A stretch of DNA of 64,000 nt from an uncultured Fluviicola sp. (GTDB taxonomy: Bacteria > Bacteroidota > Bacteroidia > Flavobacteriales_D > Crocinitomicaceae): the NCBI GenBank assembly GCA_913009205.1, contig CAJVYC010000007.1:62001-126000 (forward strand), given 5' to 3'. Position 1 is the first letter of the stretch. Each line of letters starts with the position of its first letter. The notes below the pieces were generated by a model. That model had not been told where the DNA came from. It saw only the letters and a list, made by a program, of their open reading frames with translations, and searched no databases. Positions 52,556 to 62,192 of this stretch are shown here, one piece after another. The position numbers and the translations under genes were made by a program.

Positions 52556-53761
52556 ATGAATATGTTAATGAAAAAATTGAATTTGACGTTAGGGATCATT
52601 GCCTTGAGTGCGGTTTCATTTGGACAGAAAAGCAACATTACCAACGCAGCATTAGAGTACAAAAAGCTAAAACCAATGCTTTATGCGGGACAAGATATCC
52701 AAGGAGCTAAGAAATCTGTGGTTTTGGCCAAAGGTTATATTGACGATGCTGCAGCTCACCCAGACACTAAAGAAAGCCAAAAGATGTTCCTTTATAAAGG
52801 AGAAATCTACTTTGCACTTTCAATGGTTCTGGAAATCGATTCTAGTCTTGCTACGATCTCAGCTGATGACGCCCTCGATGCTTGTTTGATGGCTTGGGAA
52901 AAGGGGTTGAATCTTGGTAAAAAGTACAACTTTGCCATTAAAGAAGCTGCAAACGAGAAGCGTTCACTTGCTTATTTAGTAGCAGAAACAATGTGGAAAG
53001 AAGAAAAATTCGCTGAAGCGGGTGAAGCTTATGAAGCATGTGCACTACTGTCTAAATCTATTGGCGTTTTAGATACAATGATGATCTACAATGCTGGTCT
53101 TGGATATGACAATGCTCAAAATCTAGATGAAGCAATTAGAATGTATGATCAACTTGCGGCTGTCAACTATAGAGGAGCGAAAGGTGCTCAACTATCAGGA
53201 GGAGCTAATTTACGAGCTAAGAATTACGAAGAAGCAATTATAATTCTTTCAAAAGCACGCAAAGATTTCCCTTCAGACAAAGAAGTTCTTTTGGGATTGG
53301 TAAATGCAAACATTGCAGCTGGAAACACAGAAGGTGCTGAAAAAGCTTTGAAAGATGCTATTGCTGATGACCCTTCCAATCCAAAATTACATTATGCAAA
53401 CGGTACGATCTATTTGGAGCTAAAGAAAAACCAGCAAGCAGAAGATGCGCTTAGAAAAGCAATTGAACTGGATCCTTCTTACACTTTAGCACATTATCAG
53501 TTAGGAGCGCATTTAGTTAACTGGGCTTTCGAATTAAAAACGGAAGTTGGATTGCTTGGAATGAATGATCCTAAAGAAAATGAATTGAAGGCAAAAGCAA
53601 ACGAAAAGATGAACGGTGCAATTGAGGCATTGGAAAAATATTTAGAGTTAGCTGGAGACAAAGACAACGGTGCCGTTTTAAAAATCCTTAAAAAAGCTTA
53701 TAGTAAGCAAAGAGACGATACTAAGGCTTCTGAAATCCAAGTGCGCATAGACGCACTATAA
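52556..53761 (+). CDS. TPR repeat protein
   Basis: Signal peptide; NPKLHYANGTIYLELKKNQQAEDALRKAIELDPSYTLAHYQLG. Confidence 0.85.
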   Translation: MNMLMKKLNLTLGIIALSAVSFGQKSNITNAALEYKKLKPMLYAGQDIQGAKKSVVLAKGYIDDAAAHPDTKESQKMFLYKGEIYFALSMVLEIDSSLATISADDALDACLMAWEKGLNLGKKYNFAIKEAANEKRSLAYLVAETMWKEEKFAEAGEAYEACALLSKSIGVLDTMMIYNAGLGYDNAQNLDEAIRMYDQLAAVNYRGAKGAQLSGGANLRAKNYEEAIIILSKARKDFPSDKEVLLGLVNANIAAGNTEGAEKALKDAIADDPSNPKLHYANGTIYLELKKNQQAEDALRKAIELDPSYTLAHYQLGAHLVNWAFELKTEVGLLGMNDPKENELKAKANEKMNGAIEALEKYLELAGDKDNGAVLKILKKAYSKQRDDTKASEIQVRIDAL

Positions 53762-53786
53762 GATAGAAGTTTCGTAATAAATATTA

Positions 53787-53825
53787 AAACCCTGATACCC
53801 ATTTTTGGATGTCAGGGTTTCTTTT
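53787..53825 (+). terminator. Terminator after TPR gene
   Basis: AAAACCCTGATACCCATTTTTGGATGTCAGGGTTTCTTTT. Confidence 0.75.
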
Positions 53826-53829
53826 GCGA

Positions 53830-53864
53830 TTGACTTTAATAATCAAATAATTTCCATATCTTTG
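53830..53864 (+). promoter_or_regulatory. Bacteroidota-type promoter of rpsA
   Basis: TTGAC at 53830 and TATCTTTG (TAnnTTTG) at 53857-53864. Confidence 0.55.
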
Positions 53865-53869
53865 CACTC

Positions 53870-53981
53870 CTGAATGCATAGTGTATTCAGGCAAAATTTG
53901 CCGCAAACCTATTAAGACCGTGGCATTATTAATTCTTTCGAGATTAAATAGGTTACTCGAAATACAATTATTACAGCCACC
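53870..53981 (+). promoter_or_regulatory. Structured rpsA mRNA leader (candidate cis-regulatory RNA)
   Basis: CCTGAAT/ATTCAGG hairpin, GGCAAA/TTTGCC hairpin, TTTCGAG/CTCGAAA hairpin whose loop AATAGGTT is complementary to upstream AACCTATT; GTGGC/GCCAC abutting ATG. Confidence 0.55.
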
Positions 53982-55775
53982 ATGGCATTAGAAAAAGTAA
54001 CTCAGGGAGATCCTGATTTTGACTGGGATGCATTAGCATTAGACGGTTATTCATTAACGGAAAGATCAGAATTATCTGATAAGTACGAAGGAACTCTTAA
54101 TACAGTTGCGGAAAGAGAAGTGATTGAAGGGACAGTTATCTCTTTAAATAAAAAAGAAGTTGTTATTAATATCGGATCTAAGTCTGAAGGTATTATTCCA
54201 ACGAGCGAATTCCGTTACAATCCAGAATTAAAAGTTGGAGACACTGTAGACATCTTTGTTGAAACACAAGAGGACAAGAACGGACAATTAGTGATTTCTC
54301 ACAGAGTTGCTCGTGTACACAGCGCTTGGAAGAAAGTAAATGAGGTTCTGGCAACAGGAGAAATCATTACTGGATTTGTTAAGTGTAGAACAAAAGGAGG
54401 ATTGATTGTAGACGTATTTGGTCTTGAAGCATTCTTACCTGGTTCTCAAATTGACGTTAAGCCTATTCGTGATTACGATATGTACGTTGGAAAGAACATG
54501 GAATTCAAAGTTGTTAAAATCAACCAAGAATTTAAAAACGTTGTTGTTTCTCACAAAGCACTTATCGAAGCAGAGCTTGAAGAACAAAAGAAACTTATTA
54601 TTTCTGGTCTTGAAAAAGGTCAAGTACTGGAAGGAACAGTTAAGAACATTACTTCATACGGGGTATTTATTGACCTTGGAGGTGTTGATGGACTTGTTCA
54701 CATTACTGATTTATCTTGGGGTCGTGTTAACCACCCAGAAGAAATCGTTCAATTAGATCAAAAAATTAACGTTGTAATCCTTGACTTCGATGATGAGAAG
54801 AAAAGAATTGCACTAGGATTGAAGCAATTGGAATCTCATCCTTGGGATGCTCTTAATGCTGAAATGAACGTTGGAGATAAAGTAAAAGGAAAAGTTGTTG
54901 TTATGGCTGATTACGGTGCATTCGTTGAGATTGCTACTGGAGTTGAAGGTCTTATCCACGTTTCTGAAATGAGCTGGTCTCAACACCTACGTTCTGCACA
55001 AGATTTCTTGAATGTAGGAGATGAGGTTGAAGCCGTAATTCTTACTTTAGATAGAGAAGAAAGAAAAATGTCTCTTGGTATCAAGCAATTAATGCCGGAT
55101 CCATGGGAAGCAATCGAAGGGAAATATGCAGTACAAACTAAGCACAATGCTAAAGTTCGTAACTTCACTAACTTTGGTGTATTTGTTGAGTTAGAAGAGG
55201 GAGTTGATGGATTAATTCACATTTCTGACCTTTCTTGGCAAAAGAAAATCAAGCACCCATCTGAATTCTGTAAAGTTGATGACATGATGGATGTTGTTGT
55301 ATTGGAAATCGATAGAGAAAGTCGTCGTATTTCTCTAGGTCATAAACAACTTGAAGAGAACCCATGGGATGTATTTCAATCAACATTCGTTGAAGGATCA
55401 ACACACCAAGGAACGATTATCGAAAACAAAGATAAATCTGGAATCGTATCATTGCCTTACGGACTTGAAGGAATCTGTCCTGCTCGTCACATGAGAAAAG
55501 AGGATGGTTCGAATGCGAAGATTGAAGAAACTTTGGATTTCGTAGTTATCGAATTCAATAAAGATGCACGTAAAATTGTTGTTTCACACACTAGAACCTT
55601 CGAAGAAGGTGATGATAGCAGACCAGCTCCTAAAGGAAAAAGTAGTGCTAGCAAAGGTGGTGGAGGTAATAAGTCTGGTGCTGTTTCTAAAGTAAATCAA
55701 AATACTGAGAAATCAACTCTTGGTGATTTAGATGCTTTAGCAGCGTTAAAAGAAAAAATGGACGGAGGAAAGTAA
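53982..55775 (+). CDS. rpsA: 30S ribosomal protein S1
   Basis: Multiple S1 domains (VLEGTVKNITSYGVFIDLGGVDGLVHITDLSWGRV etc.). Confidence 0.97.
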   Translation: MALEKVTQGDPDFDWDALALDGYSLTERSELSDKYEGTLNTVAEREVIEGTVISLNKKEVVINIGSKSEGIIPTSEFRYNPELKVGDTVDIFVETQEDKNGQLVISHRVARVHSAWKKVNEVLATGEIITGFVKCRTKGGLIVDVFGLEAFLPGSQIDVKPIRDYDMYVGKNMEFKVVKINQEFKNVVVSHKALIEAELEEQKKLIISGLEKGQVLEGTVKNITSYGVFIDLGGVDGLVHITDLSWGRVNHPEEIVQLDQKINVVILDFDDEKKRIALGLKQLESHPWDALNAEMNVGDKVKGKVVVMADYGAFVEIATGVEGLIHVSEMSWSQHLRSAQDFLNVGDEVEAVILTLDREERKMSLGIKQLMPDPWEAIEGKYAVQTKHNAKVRNFTNFGVFVELEEGVDGLIHISDLSWQKKIKHPSEFCKVDDMMDVVVLEIDRESRRISLGHKQLEENPWDVFQSTFVEGSTHQGTIIENKDKSGIVSLPYGLEGICPARHMRKEDGSNAKIEETLDFVVIEFNKDARKIVVSHTRTFEEGDDSRPAPKGKSSASKGGGGNKSGAVSKVNQNTEKSTLGDLDALAALKEKMDGGK

Positions 55776-55801
55776 CTTTCTAAATCCTTAAAATACGAAA
55801 G

Positions 55802-55833
55802 TCTCCTCGGTTGAACCGAGGAGGCTTTTTTTG
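55802..55833 (+). terminator. Terminator of rpsA
   Basis: TCTCCTCGGTTGAACCGAGGAGGCTTTTTTT. Confidence 0.9.
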
Positions 55834-55891
55834 TACTACAGAATTATAGGAATGAAATTTGAATTACTAAGTTTACATAGCAATTCAAACA

Positions 55892-56728
55892 ATGGAAGGA
55901 AAAAAAGTTCTTATTCTAGAAGGTGGCGGATTCCGTACTGGCTTTACAGCCGGTGTTATGGATGCATTTCATGACAACAATCATCGGGACTTTGATGGAT
56001 ACATTGGCGTATCGGGTGGAACAGTAGCCATGTCTTACTTTCTGAGTGAGCAGCGTCATAAATACATTGATGCTCTCTGTCATCTGGTTAATGACAATCA
56101 TTTCATAAAAATGACGAGAGCTTTTAACAAAAAGGGAATCATGGACATTGACTATTTCCATGAAGTTTCAGGTACTATAATTCCTCTTGATTTTGACCTA
56201 GCCTTAAAAAACATCGAGGATAAAGAACTCATATTCGTGTTAACACATCGCAAAACCGGAGCGCCTTATTATTTTAGCCCTAGTCGAGATAATTGGATCA
56301 GTTCATCTATTGCATCTTGCACACTTCCCGTTTTAACGAAGGGAAAACATCACTTTGATGGTGATGACTATTTTGACGGTGGCTGGAGCGATGCCATTCC
56401 GGTAAAGTGGGCTTATGAAAATGGAGCCAAAGAAATCACTGTGGTACGAACGAAGCAAGTCAGTTATTTACAATCCAAATCAATTCTCAATAAACTAGCT
56501 GCTTTTGGCAGTCGAAAAAATGACGTTTTACGCGAAGTTTTCAATACAAATCATGAGCGGTATAATCAAACATTGGAATTCATGAACAATCCGCCCAAAG
56601 ATTTAATAATTCATCAAATAGCTCCTGATGAACCCCTTGCGTCAGGTGCATTGGCTAAAACGACTGATGAATTGTTAAACGATCACTCTATGGGTGTTAG
56701 GTTGGGAAATGCGTTTTTCGATAGGTAA
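55892..56728 (+). CDS. Patatin-like phospholipase family protein (copy 1)
   Basis: LEGGGFRTGFTAGVMDAF, GVSGG nucleophile elbow, YFDGGW Asp motif. Confidence 0.9.
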   Translation: MEGKKVLILEGGGFRTGFTAGVMDAFHDNNHRDFDGYIGVSGGTVAMSYFLSEQRHKYIDALCHLVNDNHFIKMTRAFNKKGIMDIDYFHEVSGTIIPLDFDLALKNIEDKELIFVLTHRKTGAPYYFSPSRDNWISSSIASCTLPVLTKGKHHFDGDDYFDGGWSDAIPVKWAYENGAKEITVVRTKQVSYLQSKSILNKLAAFGSRKNDVLREVFNTNHERYNQTLEFMNNPPKDLIIHQIAPDEPLASGALAKTTDELLNDHSMGVRLGNAFFDR

Positions 56729-56892
56729 AGTATAAGACTAAAGAAGTTAGATTAAATACGATTGTTCATATTGATTTATAGCACTAGATAAAGCTAATCA
56801 ACTTAATATTTATATTTTCCATTTTAGGAATGAAATTTGAATGTTAATACTGTAAATTTGTCAAATCAACCGAATACCCACTTCACTCATAA

Positions 56893-57735
56893 ATGAAAAG
56901 GAAAAAAACTCTAATTATCCAAGGCGGTGGATTCAGAACAGGATTTAGCACTGGAGTTCTGGACGCGTTTCAAAAAGAAAATTACAATGATTTTGATGTG
57001 TATCTCGGCATCTCTGGCGGTGCTATTGCACTCTCCTACTTTCTCAGCGAACAACGAGAAAAATGCTTCGAAGCAATGCGCATACTCGCTGTTGACAAAA
57101 ACTTTATCAGCTACTCTGGAATAATTAGCGCAAAAGGAATAATGAACATTGATTATTTTCATAAAGTTGCGGAGGAGTTGGTTCCATTCGATTTAGAGAA
57201 AGCGCTTTCTAATTCTGAAAACAAGAAATTGGGGATTGTTTTAACGAATCGATCAAATGGAATACCCAATTATTACCACCCAACAAAAGACAATTGGATG
57301 AATGTAGTTATTGCTTCTTGCACCTTGCCTTTTGTAACGAAAGGCCAACACGAAATCGATGGAGTCAATTACTTTGACGGCGGATGGGGCGACCCGTTAC
57401 CTGCTAGGTGGGCACATGAACTTGGCGCACGAGACATTACCATTATTCGTACAGCTCCAAAAGACATGAAGTTTACACAGTCTTGGCCTGATTATCTGGC
57501 ATCTTTTTACAATCGTAATGATCCGAAAATCAAAGATGTTTTTGAATCCAATCACCAGAGATACAATGACGCCATTAATTTTATCAATAACCCGCCAAAA
57601 GGATTGATAATTTCGCAAATTGCCCCAGAATCACCTTTAAGAGCTGGAACGTATTCGAATTCTATTGCGGCTATAACTGCAGACTACAAGTACGGATTGA
57701 AATGCGGAAAAGAATTTCTAAAAACCCTCATGTAA
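56893..57735 (+). CDS. Patatin-like phospholipase family protein (copy 2)
   Basis: IQGGGFRTGFSTGVLDAF, GISGG, YFDGGWGD; clear paralog of copy 1. Confidence 0.9.
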   Translation: MKRKKTLIIQGGGFRTGFSTGVLDAFQKENYNDFDVYLGISGGAIALSYFLSEQREKCFEAMRILAVDKNFISYSGIISAKGIMNIDYFHKVAEELVPFDLEKALSNSENKKLGIVLTNRSNGIPNYYHPTKDNWMNVVIASCTLPFVTKGQHEIDGVNYFDGGWGDPLPARWAHELGARDITIIRTAPKDMKFTQSWPDYLASFYNRNDPKIKDVFESNHQRYNDAINFINNPPKGLIISQIAPESPLRAGTYSNSIAAITADYKYGLKCGKEFLKTLM

Positions 57736-57776
57736 AAAAAACGCCTTGCTCGGATAAACCAAACAAGGCGACACTC
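57734..57776. terminator. Bidirectional terminator between convergent genes
   Basis: AAAAAAAACGCCTTGCTCGG...CAAGGCG; T-run on the minus strand. Confidence 0.7.
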
Positions 57777-57791
57777 AAATTTTTATTATTC

Positions 57792-58295
57792 TTAAAGAAC
57801 AGAGTTCGCTAACGCTAGCAATTGATCTTTCGATTTCATTCCAATCGTTTGCTTAACAACTTTTCCAGTTCCATCAATAATGATTAACGTTGGATAAGCC
57901 TTAACTCCATATTTTCTTGCAATACCTGGTCCTTCTGGATTTTTTTCCATTTCAATTTTCAAATTAATGAAGTTTGCATTGAATAATTCTCCTACGGCCG
58001 GATCTTTGAAAGACGTTGCTGCCATTCTCTTACACGGCCCGCACCAATCGGTGTAAGCATCTATGAAAATTAACTTTCCTGACTTCATTGCTTCTTTTTG
58101 TGCTTTCTCCAAAGTCATTGATTTAAAAGTAATTCCAGGACCCCCAGTAACAGATGTAGTTATTACTGAAGCCTCACTGGGTGCTTCTTTCGTGCTATCG
58201 ACATCCGAAGCCGCACTTCCTTCTGTTGAAAATGTAGAACTCATTGCAAAGACTGCAATAGCTCCAAATCCTATTAATCCTATTATTTTTTTCAT
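57792..58295 (-). CDS. Thioredoxin-fold protein
   Basis: IDAYTDWCGPCKRMAATSF; YGVKAYPTLIIIDGTG; ATG at 58295 preferred. Confidence 0.9.
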   Translation of the reverse strand: MKKIIGLIGFGAIAVFAMSSTFSTEGSAASDVDSTKEAPSEASVITTSVTGGPGITFKSMTLEKAQKEAMKSGKLIFIDAYTDWCGPCKRMAATSFKDPAVGELFNANFINLKIEMEKNPEGPGIARKYGVKAYPTLIIIDGTGKVVKQTIGMKSKDQLLALANSVL

Positions 58296-58402
58296 CTTTT
58301 GTAATTTTCTATCTAAACACAAACCAAGAGAACCCGGGTTAGTATTAGAACGTTAATTTAGGTATATGCTTACACTTTCACAAGGCGGCTTTTCACTTAA
58401 TC

Positions 58403-59464
58403 TTGTACTTCAAAGTTGTTACCTTTGAATCAAATTCCATTCCAAAAGAGAATATGCGAGTTAATTTCTTTACAGAAAATAAAAATACGATTGATGAAGT
58501 AAACCAATTCATAGAGGAATGGTATTCTGAGACTGAATACATGACTGTTAGAACATCGGGCTCAACGGGCACTCCCAAGGAAATCCAGCTGTATAAAAAA
58601 CACCTCGTGACTTCTGCAGAAATGACACGTGACCATTTAGGATTAAAAAAAAATGGCACTGCACTGCTCTGCTTATCTCCAAAAACAATTGCAGGTAAAA
58701 TGATGATTGTTAGAAGTATTATCATTGGAATGAACTTGACAATAACAGACGTTTCAGGGAATCCGTTGGAAGGAATCAATGAAGGATTTGATTTTACTGC
58801 AATGGTTCCTATACAATTGGAAAACTCTATTCATTCCAAGCTCTCAACACTTCAAAAGATGAAAACGATTCTGGTTGGCGGAGGATCTGTTTCAAATGGT
58901 TTAATCGATCGAATTGCAGAACTCTCATGCCAAGTGCATCATACTTTTGGAATGACAGAGACGATTTCTCACATTGCCATGCGGAATTTATCAAAAAAAG
59001 AAAACGAATTCAAGGCGTTACCTAATGTTCACTTTAGTCTTCAAAATGAATGTCTCTTAATCCATGCACCCGAACTCGGCGTTTTCGATTTAAAAACAAC
59101 AGACACCGTTGAACTCACCTCTCCTACTTCCTTTATTTGGAAAGGTAGAAAGGACTTTGTGATTAATAGTGGTGGAATAAAAATTCATCCAGAAGAAATT
59201 GAACAAATACTTTCACAAATGATTGCCGCGCCCTTTTTCATAATCGGACTTGAGGATTCAAAACTTGGAAATAAGGTTGTTATGTGCATTGAATCAAAAG
59301 AAACGAATGCCTATTCCAAATCAACATTTACGAATTTGCTTGATATTTATCAAATCCCAAAAGAAATCTATTTCTTTAACACGTTTTGTAGAACTGAAAG
59401 CAACAAAATCAATAAATTAGAAACTATAACTGTTATTTCAGATGCCAAAAAGCAGGTATTATAA
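58403..59464 (+). CDS. AMP-binding enzyme, o-succinylbenzoate-CoA ligase-like
   Basis: [50 protein letters not shown]. Confidence 0.85.
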   Translation: MYFKVVTFESNSIPKENMRVNFFTENKNTIDEVNQFIEEWYSETEYMTVRTSGSTGTPKEIQLYKKHLVTSAEMTRDHLGLKKNGTALLCLSPKTIAGKMMIVRSIIIGMNLTITDVSGNPLEGINEGFDFTAMVPIQLENSIHSKLSTLQKMKTILVGGGSVSNGLIDRIAELSCQVHHTFGMTETISHIAMRNLSKKENEFKALPNVHFSLQNECLLIHAPELGVFDLKTTDTVELTSPTSFIWKGRKDFVINSGGIKIHPEEIEQILSQMIAAPFFIIGLEDSKLGNKVVMCIESKETNAYSKSTFTNLLDIYQIPKEIYFFNTFCRTESNKINKLETITVISDAKKQVL

Positions 59465-60308
59465 AATTCTTGGCTTGCCAAATGATGCATCACACACCGA
59501 AATTCGAAAGAAGTATAGGAAGCTTGTGATGCAATACCATCCTGATCGAAATGATTCTCCAGCGGCAAAGGAAAAATTCATTCTACTCAAGGATGCTTAT
59601 GAAATCTTGATGGACAAAAGGCCTGCTCCCGTTCTTAGAGGAAAGAGGCCCGTAAAAAGCAATCCAAAACAAAAGGAAGCTGAAGAGCAATTCCAAAAAG
59701 ATCAGCGAGCAAGAGAAGCGCAAGTTCGCTATGAGCATCAGAAACAAAAGGAATTCCTTGAAAATGAACGCTATTATCAAATGATGACCAAAGGCGTGAA
59801 ATGGAAAACAATTCGCATTTCTGCAATTGTAGGAGCTCTATTATCGATAATGATTTTAAGCGATTATTATTTACCACGCCATTACAATGAAGACAGGATG
59901 TCTGGTTATAGCATCAACTATGCCCGTGGACTGAACGGAATACCTATTAGCCTTATCAAAACAGAAAGGGAGGAAGTGTATTGGGTAGAGCGTTTAACGT
60001 ATGATTTATACGGAAATAATCGGAAAATACTGATTGAATCCAGTTGGTTTTTTCACAATCCAATACGGATCATATCGAAGGGAAAACTCAAAAACACTTA
60101 TTACGATGTCAATTTCAACTTATTCATGATTGGTTGGATACTTGTTGTTTTGTTCCTCATTCCTGCCTTCACAGTGTATTACAAACGAAAGACAATTGGC
60201 TTCACAGTATTGTATCATTTCAGTTATTACGGTATAAATTCTTTGATGCTAATCTATTTGATTTCAGGTAACAGATGGGCGCACATACTGACTTTCGGTT
60301 TTCTCTAA
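59442..60308 (+). CDS. DnaJ-domain membrane protein
   Basis: [33 protein letters not shown]-terminal TM helices. Confidence 0.92.
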   Translation: MPKSRYYKILGLPNDASHTEIRKKYRKLVMQYHPDRNDSPAAKEKFILLKDAYEILMDKRPAPVLRGKRPVKSNPKQKEAEEQFQKDQRAREAQVRYEHQKQKEFLENERYYQMMTKGVKWKTIRISAIVGALLSIMILSDYYLPRHYNEDRMSGYSINYARGLNGIPISLIKTEREEVYWVERLTYDLYGNNRKILIESSWFFHNPIRIISKGKLKNTYYDVNFNLFMIGWILVVLFLIPAFTVYYKRKTIGFTVLYHFSYYGINSLMLIYLISGNRWAHILTFGFL

Positions 60309-60396
60309 ACACCAAAACGATCCGTTTGGTATGTGATTCAAAGGCCTCAAACACTCTTTTGTGGGCAGTATTTTTTTTGAATAAGCGAAACGCTGA

Positions 60397-60855
60397 TTAT
60401 TTAATTCCTTTTAGAACTCTATCCACATCTCGCTTATCTGCCTTTTCCTTAAGATCTTGTCGCTTATCGTGAAGCTTTTTACCTTGAGCAGTGGCAATTT
60501 CAATTTTTACCCAACCTTTGTCTGAGAGAAACATTTTAACTGGGACGATTGTATTTCCCTTCACTTTTAGAAATTTCTCGATCTTGTCAATCTCTTTTCG
60601 ATTCAACAAAAGTTTTCGATCTCCTCTTGGCTTGTGAAATCGGAAAGAACTATTCTCGTAGGCTCCAATGTACATATTACGAATCCAAACTTCATTCGAT
60701 TCAAATACACAGTAAGCCTCAGCGATACTCGCTTTGTTGTCGCGAATACTTTTCACCTCTGTCCCCGCGAGCTGCATTCCTGCAACAAATTTGTCGAGTA
60801 AATGATACTCAAAACGTGCTTTTTTATTCTTTATGTTTAATTTGCTCTTCTCCAT
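60397..60855 (-). CDS. smpB: SsrA-binding protein
   Basis: NKKARFEYHLLDKFVAGMQLAGTEVKSIRDNKASI; GKKLHDKRQDLKEK. Confidence 0.97.
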   Translation of the reverse strand: MEKSKLNIKNKKARFEYHLLDKFVAGMQLAGTEVKSIRDNKASIAEAYCVFESNEVWIRNMYIGAYENSSFRFHKPRGDRKLLLNRKEIDKIEKFLKVKGNTIVPVKMFLSDKGWVKIEIATAQGKKLHDKRQDLKEKADKRDVDRVLKGIK

Positions 60856-60955
60856 TTATAATTCGATTTGTAAAAGTACGACTTCTCTGCAAATGAGTAA
60901 TTATAAAATTAGTTTAATGAGCCAAAGATTGTGAATTAAGAATTATCTTTGGTAC

Positions 60956-61561
60956 GTGAAAATTCCATCAAAACATATTGAAAACGCAGTTGATCAAATT
61001 GCATCCTTACCGGGAATTGGTCGCAGGACTGCTTTGCGGTTGGTTTTAAACTTAATGAATCGGAGCACGGAAGAAATAACGGACTTTTCTGAAGCCTTTT
61101 TGCAGATGAAGGAACATGTAAAAAATTGCATTACATGCGGCAATATTTCTGATGAAGAAACGTGTGAAATTTGCTGTAATGCGCGTCGTGACCAATCATT
61201 AATTTGTGTTGTTGAAGATATTAGGGATGTACTGGCAATTGAATCAACAGAATCTTACAAGGGCGTTTATCATGTTCTCGGTGGGATAATTTCACCAATG
61301 GATGGCGTTGGCCCTTCTGATTTAAATATTGCTTCTCTTGTTGAAAGAATTACGAATGGTGAAGTTAACGAAGTCATTTTTGCCTTAAGTGCAACGATGG
61401 AGGGTGATACAACAAATTTTTTCATTTACAAGAAACTGAGAGATTTCAATATAGAAGTTTCTACACTATCTCGTGGAGTGGCAGTAGGATCAGAACTTCA
61501 ATATGCGGATGAAGTAACTTTAAGTCGTTCTCTTTTAAACCGACAACCATTTGAAATTTAG
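60956..61561 (+). CDS. recR: Recombination protein RecR (GTG start)
   Basis: LPGIGRRTALRLVL; CxxC zinc motif; Toprim ICVVEDIRDVLAIE; SRGVAVGSELQYADEVTL. Confidence 0.96.
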   Translation: MKIPSKHIENAVDQIASLPGIGRRTALRLVLNLMNRSTEEITDFSEAFLQMKEHVKNCITCGNISDEETCEICCNARRDQSLICVVEDIRDVLAIESTESYKGVYHVLGGIISPMDGVGPSDLNIASLVERITNGEVNEVIFALSATMEGDTTNFFIYKKLRDFNIEVSTLSRGVAVGSELQYADEVTLSRSLLNRQPFEI

Positions 61562-61661
61562 ATATTTCAATATTCACCTGTGGATAATATTTTATTGCAA
61601 GTTTATATAATTCTCACTTATATTTTAATTTCGGCCATTATTACGAACTAACCGAACAAAA

Positions 61662-62078
61662 ATGTTCAAAGAATATAAGAAGTTTATAATGACAGGAAAT
61701 GTCATTGCGGTAATACTAGTTGGAACAATTGGAGCCGTAATCAAAGGATTTGTAAGCTTTATTATTACACGAATAATAGGAATGTTCATCGGAGGGGCAA
61801 GTTTTGCAGAAAAATTTATAGAGTTATCTCCTAAAGTACCCGCAGTTCTTAATGACGCAGGTTAGGTAATTGAAAAAGCTATTCATGCAAATAATTTAAT
61901 GTTTGGGGCTTGGATTGATTCAATAATTAGTTTAATTATTGTAGGATTTCTTTTATTCTTAATTGTTAAGGCCTATAATAAAACTAAAAAGAAAGTTGAA
62001 GAGGCGCCAAAAGCGACACCTGTGAATACATTAGACCAAAATTTGCTCCTTGAGATCAGAGATTTACTGAAAAAATAG
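61662..62078 (+). pseudogene. mscL: mscL interrupted by in-frame TAG
   Basis: MFKEYKKFIMTGNVIAVILVGTIGAVIKGFVSFII...VLNDAG(TAG)VIEKAIHANNLMFGAWIDSIISLIIVGFLLFLIVKAYNKTKKKVEEAPKATPVNTLDQNLLLEIRDLLKK*. Confidence 0.8.
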
Positions 62079-62192
62079 TATTCGTAGCAATTATTTAAAG
62101 AATGTTATTTGTTCTGAATAAGATTCTTTACTATTTTTGGGGACGAATTAACATTTAATAACATATAATAAACCCTTCACCGTCAAAACAAT

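Noticed and set aside
61863-61865. Stop codon reassignment (TAG or TGA sense) to explain interrupted genes
   Set aside because: recR and mscL themselves end in TAG, and broken genes show TAA, TAG and TGA plus frameshifts, so no single recoding fits.
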